Below, piece by piece: positions 20,842 through 24,516 of a DNA stretch of 24,516 nucleotides (position 1 is its first letter; each line of letters opens with the position of its first letter). The notes under the pieces were generated by a model that saw only the letters and a list, made by a program, of their open reading frames with translations, did not search any database and was not told the origin of the DNA. The position numbers and the translations under genes are program-made. The stretch lies in NCBI RefSeq assembly GCF_050873445.1, contig NZ_JBNMIU010000034.1:1-24516 (forward strand), given 5' to 3'. The DNA comes from Acidaminococcus sp050873445. GTDB lineage: Bacteria; Bacillota; Negativicutes; Acidaminococcales; Acidaminococcaceae.

Positions 20842-21007
20842 GCAGTTGAAGCAGGAGAAGATGTACCTGGCCGCCATGCATTTCATCAGGGGAATGCTCC
20901 AGGAGGGCCTGATTACAAAAGCTGAATACGGAAAAGCCGAACGGCAGATCCGGAATAAATATTGTCCTGTGATCGGCCCATTATTAGCAGATATTGACTT
21001 GCTATAA
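20831..21007 (+). CDS. SHOCT-like small protein
   Basis: 58-residue protein with GGAGG before the ATG at 20831; the GTG three codons upstream is less well placed. The sequence (A-M-H-F-I-R-G-M-L-Q-E-G-L-I-T-K-A-E-Y) matches the SHOCT short C-terminal-type motif, in which a helix is followed by G-L-I-T-x-x-E-Y. Such stand-alone proteins sit between HTH/zinc-ribbon and serine recombinase genes in many gut Bacillota elements. They may act as an oligomerisation or directionality factor, but no experimental role is known to me. Confidence 0.72.
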   Translation: MDDKQLKQEKMYLAAMHFIRGMLQEGLITKAEYGKAERQIRNKYCPVIGPLLADIDLL

Positions 21008-21050
21008 ATCCGGTTCAGAGTGAGTAATAGTAGCAAAAGGAGTTGATACA

Positions 21051-22814
21051 ATGAAGAAAATCACGCGGGTCAGTCGGCCCATGCCGGCCATCGTGCGGAG
21101 AAAAAAAGTGGCAGCCTATGCCCGGGTCTCCGTGGAGTCGGAACGGATGAACCATTCCTTATCGGCTCAGATCAGCTACTATAACGGCCTGATCCAGAAA
21201 AACCCGGAATGGGAATTTGCCGGAGTCTACGCAGACGATGGTATCAGCGGAACCACTATCGACAAGCGAAAAGGGTTCAAGCAGATGCTGGCGGACTGTG
21301 AAGCAGGAAAGATTGACATTATCCTTACAAAGTCCATTCAGCGCTTTGCCAGGAACACGGTAGACCTTTTAACGACAGTGCGGCATTTGAAAGACCTGGG
21401 TATAGAAGTGCGGTTCGAGAAAGAGCATATCCGCTCCCTTACGGGTGACGGCGAACTGATGCTTTCCATCCTGGCATCCTTTGCCCAGGAAGAGAGCCGT
21501 TCCATTAGTACAAATGTCAAATGGGGAACCCGAAAACGTTTTGCACAAGGGATTCCTAATGGACGGTTTCGAATCTATGGATACCGTTGGCAGGGAGATC
21601 AGCTTGTCCCTGAGCCCAAGGAAGCGTCTGTTGTAAAGCTCATTTATGACAACTTCTTAAAAGGCCTGTCCGCTGAGACCACGGAAAAGCAGCTGGAAGA
21701 AATGGGAATCAAATCCTTTAATGGGAAACATTTCGGGAATTCGGCCGTCCGGAGAATTTTAGAGAATATTACTTACACCGGTAATCTATTGTTCCAGAAA
21801 GCCTATTCGGCAGACCCCATCACCGGAAAAACCAAAATCAATCATGGAGAACTCCCACAATATTTTGTGGAAAATACACATGAGGCCATTATCCCCATGG
21901 AAACCTATAAAAAGGTACAGGAAGAAAGGGAAAGACGGCGGGAACTGGGGGCTTTGGCAAACTGGTCCATCGATACCTGCTGTTTTACCACCAAAATCAG
22001 GTGTGGAATCTGCGGGAAGAGTTTTGTGCATATTCGCAGTAAACGGAAAAATAAGGATTGCTGGACCTGTATTTCCCATAAAGAGAGAGGAAGAACCTGC
22101 CGTTCTAAGGGAGCTATCCCACAGAAAGTCCTAGTCAAGGAATGCACAGAAGTCCTGGGGCTTTCCGAATTCGATGAAAATGTCTTCCTGAATCAGGTTG
22201 ATATAATTGTGGTTCCGGAACATCATGTGATGGTGTTTCATATGAAAAATGGAGAGCAGATTACACGGCAATGGGTTTCTACTGCCCGGAAGGACGCATG
22301 GACTAGTGAACGCCGGAAGGAATGGGGAGAAAGACATAAGCTAAAAAGCACAAATCCCAACCGAAAAGCATTCAATGAGTTCACAGGCTTCATCAAATGC
22401 GGGTACTGTGGAGAAAATTACAGGAGCCAACAAACTACATATTCTGATGGAAAAAAGGAACGGTACTGGCGGTGTGCTGGTATATGTGGCAATGAAGCCA
22501 TCAAAGACAGTACTATGAAAAAGCTAACTGCTTCTGTGCTGGGACTGGACACTTTCAATGAGGGAAAAATGGATGAATCCCTTGAAAAAGCAGTTGTCCT
22601 GAATGGAGAAATAACATTCCATTTTAAAGATGGCCATACGGAAACCAGGCAATATAGAGAAAGAAAACGGGGAACCCGTCATAGCGAAGCGTATCGGGCT
22701 TATATGCATGAAATCATGCAATATGCAAAACGCAAGGACCCAGAGGCTAAAAAAATAATGCTTGCGCTGAAAGAAGAATGGAAGAGAGAGGATAATCGAT
22801 GGCAAAAACAGTAA
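21051..22814 (+). CDS. Large serine recombinase (1)
   Basis: 587-residue site-specific recombinase. The N-terminal resolvase catalytic domain has Y-A-R-V-S27 with the nucleophilic serine, D-D-G-I-S-G-T, K-S-I-Q-R-F-A-R-N-T-V-D and L-A-S-F-A-Q-E-E-S-R-S-I-S. A recombinase DNA-binding domain follows (residues about 170-290), then a zinc ribbon near residue 322 (C-G-I-C-G) and a second C-G-Y-C-G knuckle near 450. It lacks the long coiled coil of its neighbour. It is probably the integrase of the phage or of another element, acting with the second recombinase. Ribosome site AAAGGAG precedes the ATG. The last 16 bases overlap the second recombinase gene. Confidence 0.93.
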   Translation: MKKITRVSRPMPAIVRRKKVAAYARVSVESERMNHSLSAQISYYNGLIQKNPEWEFAGVYADDGISGTTIDKRKGFKQMLADCEAGKIDIILTKSIQRFARNTVDLLTTVRHLKDLGIEVRFEKEHIRSLTGDGELMLSILASFAQEESRSISTNVKWGTRKRFAQGIPNGRFRIYGYRWQGDQLVPEPKEASVVKLIYDNFLKGLSAETTEKQLEEMGIKSFNGKHFGNSAVRRILENITYTGNLLFQKAYSADPITGKTKINHGELPQYFVENTHEAIIPMETYKKVQEERERRRELGALANWSIDTCCFTTKIRCGICGKSFVHIRSKRKNKDCWTCISHKERGRTCRSKGAIPQKVLVKECTEVLGLSEFDENVFLNQVDIIVVPEHHVMVFHMKNGEQITRQWVSTARKDAWTSERRKEWGERHKLKSTNPNRKAFNEFTGFIKCGYCGENYRSQQTTYSDGKKERYWRCAGICGNEAIKDSTMKKLTASVLGLDTFNEGKMDESLEKAVVLNGEITFHFKDGHTETRQYRERKRGTRHSEAYRAYMHEIMQYAKRKDPEAKKIMLALKEEWKREDNRWQKQ

Positions 22815-24376
22815 GAGCGATTCCGGCAACAATCAGCCGTTATACATCATCTCCGATTAATAGTCGGAAGAAAAGGAAAGTAGCAGGGTACGCACGGGTT
22901 TCAACAGACCACGATGATCAGATTACCAGCTATGAAGCCCAGGTCGATTATTATACAAACTATATCAAAGGGCGGGATGACTGGGAATTTGTAGGTATCT
23001 ATACGGATGAAGGAATCTCTGGTACAAATACCCGCCATCGTGATGGATTCAAGCGAATGGTCAATGATGCTCTGGAAGGAAAAATAGACCTGATCATCAC
23101 AAAGTCCGTTAGCCGCTTTGCCAGAAATACCGTCGATAGCCTTTCTACTATTCGGAAATTAAAAGAACACAAGATAGAGTGCTACTTTGAAAAGGAAAAC
23201 ATCTGGACTTTTGACAGCAAGGGAGAATTGCTCCTGACGATCATGAGTTCCCTGGCCCAGGAAGAAAGTCGGAGCATTTCAGAAAATGTCACCTGGGGGC
23301 ACAGGAAGCGGTTCGCTGATGGCAAAGTCAGTGTCGCTTACAGCCGTTTCCTGGGATATAAGAAAGGCCCGAACGGCGGGCTCGTAGTTGTACCGGAAGA
23401 AGCAACAACGATCAAACTCATCTACAGGCTCTTTTTAGAAGGCCTGGGAATGACGACCATTGCGAAGGAACTGATGACCCGGGGAATCAAGACACCGGGT
23501 GAGAAATATAAATGGAGTACAAGTACCATTTCCAGCATCCTTCAGAATGAGAAGTACAAGGGGGATGCCTTACTCCAGAAAAGTTATACGGTAGACTTCC
23601 TGACAAAGAAAACGAAACTCAACGAGGGGGAAGTCCCCCAATACTATGTAGAGCATGATCATGAAGCCATCATCGAGCCTCAGACTTTTGAACTGGTGCA
23701 GGCAGAACTGAAACGTAGAAGCAAGGCACGGAAGTACTTCAGTGGTACTAGTATCTTTTCCACGAAGATCCAGTGTGCTGAATGCGGAGGGTGGTACGGA
23801 GCGAAGGTCTGGCATTCCAATGACAAGTACCGCAGGATCATCTACCAGTGTAATAACAAGTTTCGAAACAAGACGGGGTGCAGCACACCGCATCTGACGG
23901 AGGAGGAAATCAAGATGTACTTCGTCCGGGCAATGAACAAGATGATTACAGAGAAGGATGAGATCATCCAAACCATCGAGGACGCTAGGCAGGTGATCTG
24001 TGATAACGGAGACCTTCTAACCAAACGGGATGCCATGCAGAAGGAAATCGGCATCCTCGTGGAAATGGCCCAGAACACCGTGGAACGGAACGCACGGGTG
24101 GCGCAGAACCAGGAAGAGTACCAGAAACAGTACGATGAAATCATCAGCCGCTATGATGCAATGAAGATTGAGTACGAACAGCTGTGTGAGAAGATTGAAA
24201 AGCGCCAGGCTCGGAATGAGCAGCTAGGACGGTTCATCCAGGAACTGAAAGGTCGGGAGAGCCTGCTCACCGAATTTGACCAGTCACTCTGGTGTGCTCT
24301 GGTCGATAAGATGGTGGTGAAAGATAAAGAGAATGTCACCGTGGTCTTTCAAGACGGAACGGAAATCAAGGCATAA
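22799..24376 (+). CDS. Large serine recombinase (2)
   Basis: 525-residue recombinase. Catalytic motifs are complete: Y-A-R-V-S35, D-E-G-I-S-G-T, K-S-V-S-R-F-A-R-N-T-V-D and L-A-Q-E-E-S-R-S-I-S. A recombinase domain, a zinc ribbon at about residues 325-360 (C-A-E-C-G-G ... C-N-N-K ... C) and a long coiled coil (about 400-490) follow, the standard order for phage and transposon integrases. It starts within the end of the first recombinase gene, so the two are co-translated. Pairs or triplets of such recombinases occur in Bacillota mobile elements, where more than one may be needed. Its DNA targets are not visible here. Confidence 0.93.
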   Translation: MAKTVRAIPATISRYTSSPINSRKKRKVAGYARVSTDHDDQITSYEAQVDYYTNYIKGRDDWEFVGIYTDEGISGTNTRHRDGFKRMVNDALEGKIDLIITKSVSRFARNTVDSLSTIRKLKEHKIECYFEKENIWTFDSKGELLLTIMSSLAQEESRSISENVTWGHRKRFADGKVSVAYSRFLGYKKGPNGGLVVVPEEATTIKLIYRLFLEGLGMTTIAKELMTRGIKTPGEKYKWSTSTISSILQNEKYKGDALLQKSYTVDFLTKKTKLNEGEVPQYYVEHDHEAIIEPQTFELVQAELKRRSKARKYFSGTSIFSTKIQCAECGGWYGAKVWHSNDKYRRIIYQCNNKFRNKTGCSTPHLTEEEIKMYFVRAMNKMITEKDEIIQTIEDARQVICDNGDLLTKRDAMQKEIGILVEMAQNTVERNARVAQNQEEYQKQYDEIISRYDAMKIEYEQLCEKIEKRQARNEQLGRFIQELKGRESLLTEFDQSLWCALVDKMVVKDKENVTVVFQDGTEIKA

Positions 24377-24516
24377 TGGAGAATAGAGACGATCCAGTTC
24401 TGTATAATCCAACCTTTCCAGCATATCGTCTAACAACCGCACAGGACATCCTCGGGAAGCAAAATTTCAAAATCCAGTGGCAATACCAGTTGCCTTTCAT
24501 TGGAAAAACTGGTAAA
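24376..24516 (+). CDS. Unrecognised ORF running off the right edge (partial)
   Basis: ATG 24376 overlaps the recombinase stop (TAATG) and reads 47 codons without a stop to the window end (MENRDDPVLYNPTFPAYRLT...). The sequence lacks a resolvase-type start, so it is not an obvious third recombinase. The tight coupling suggests it is co-transcribed with the recombinases. The family is not recognised from this fragment. Confidence 0.5.
   Translation, partial: MENRDDPVLYNPTFPAYRLTTAQDILGKQNFKIQWQYQLPFIGKTGK

Noticed and set aside
1..24516. tRNA or rRNA genes and attachment-site repeats
   Set aside because: I saw no tRNA-like cloverleaf sequence, rRNA segment or convincing att-type direct repeat by reading; an exhaustive repeat search was not possible.

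Overview
The window looks like about 23.5 kb of a prophage from a gut-type Bacillota host. It carries a near-continuous run of plus-strand phage genes in fairly GC-rich sequence with strong Shine-Dalgarno sites, and several AT-rich cargo inserts. The lysis cassette contains two overlapping frames that resemble a spanin pair. If so, the host has an outer membrane, which would point to Negativicutes. That placement is inference.

Layout. 92-982: an AT-rich minus-strand MORN-repeat lipoprotein with its own promoter, either host DNA or a moron. 1045-5547: tail tip genes (Dit-like, tail-associated, two small baseplate-like proteins, a repeat-bearing fibre). 5544-10230: an unusual cassette with two radical SAM/SPASM enzymes, two very cysteine-rich proteins built on a C-Q-x triplet, a Hint-like protein lacking recognisable catalytic residues, and two unrecognised proteins. 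10255-11951: lysis (membrane proteins, holin-like protein, Amidase_3 endolysin, spanin candidates), closed by a strong terminator. 12020-12844: a single-gene ATP-grasp moron whose codon 4 is TGA. 12885-15515: AT-rich cargo with an XRE regulator and its operator-like sites, a broken small ORF, a BglII/BstYI-like endonuclease and a D12-class DNA adenine methyltransferase. 15516-15925 has no intact gene; it holds a gene remnant, two terminators and a structured element. 15926-20377: replication genes (two small proteins, DUF2800 nuclease-like, DUF2815 ssDNA-binding-like, a small membrane protein, family A DNA polymerase). 20434-24376: HTH/zinc-ribbon protein, SHOCT-like protein and two tandem large serine recombinases. 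An unrecognised ORF runs off the right edge.

How it may work together. The most striking part is the radical SAM/cysteine-rich cassette inside the tail region. Three proteins, one of them in the structural tail cluster, share a CNC..CSDDS C-terminal tail. The working hypothesis is that the two SPASM enzymes install thioether or related crosslinks on cysteine-rich tail components, so this would be RiPP-like chemistry applied to virion proteins. Nothing in the sequence alone proves that chemistry. A second notable signal is a repeated RNA-like element (GAAACCGTCAGAAAA, then a hairpin with GGCTA in the loop). It precedes the replication operon and recurs before the HTH/zinc-ribbon gene, where the hairpin covers that gene's Shine-Dalgarno site.
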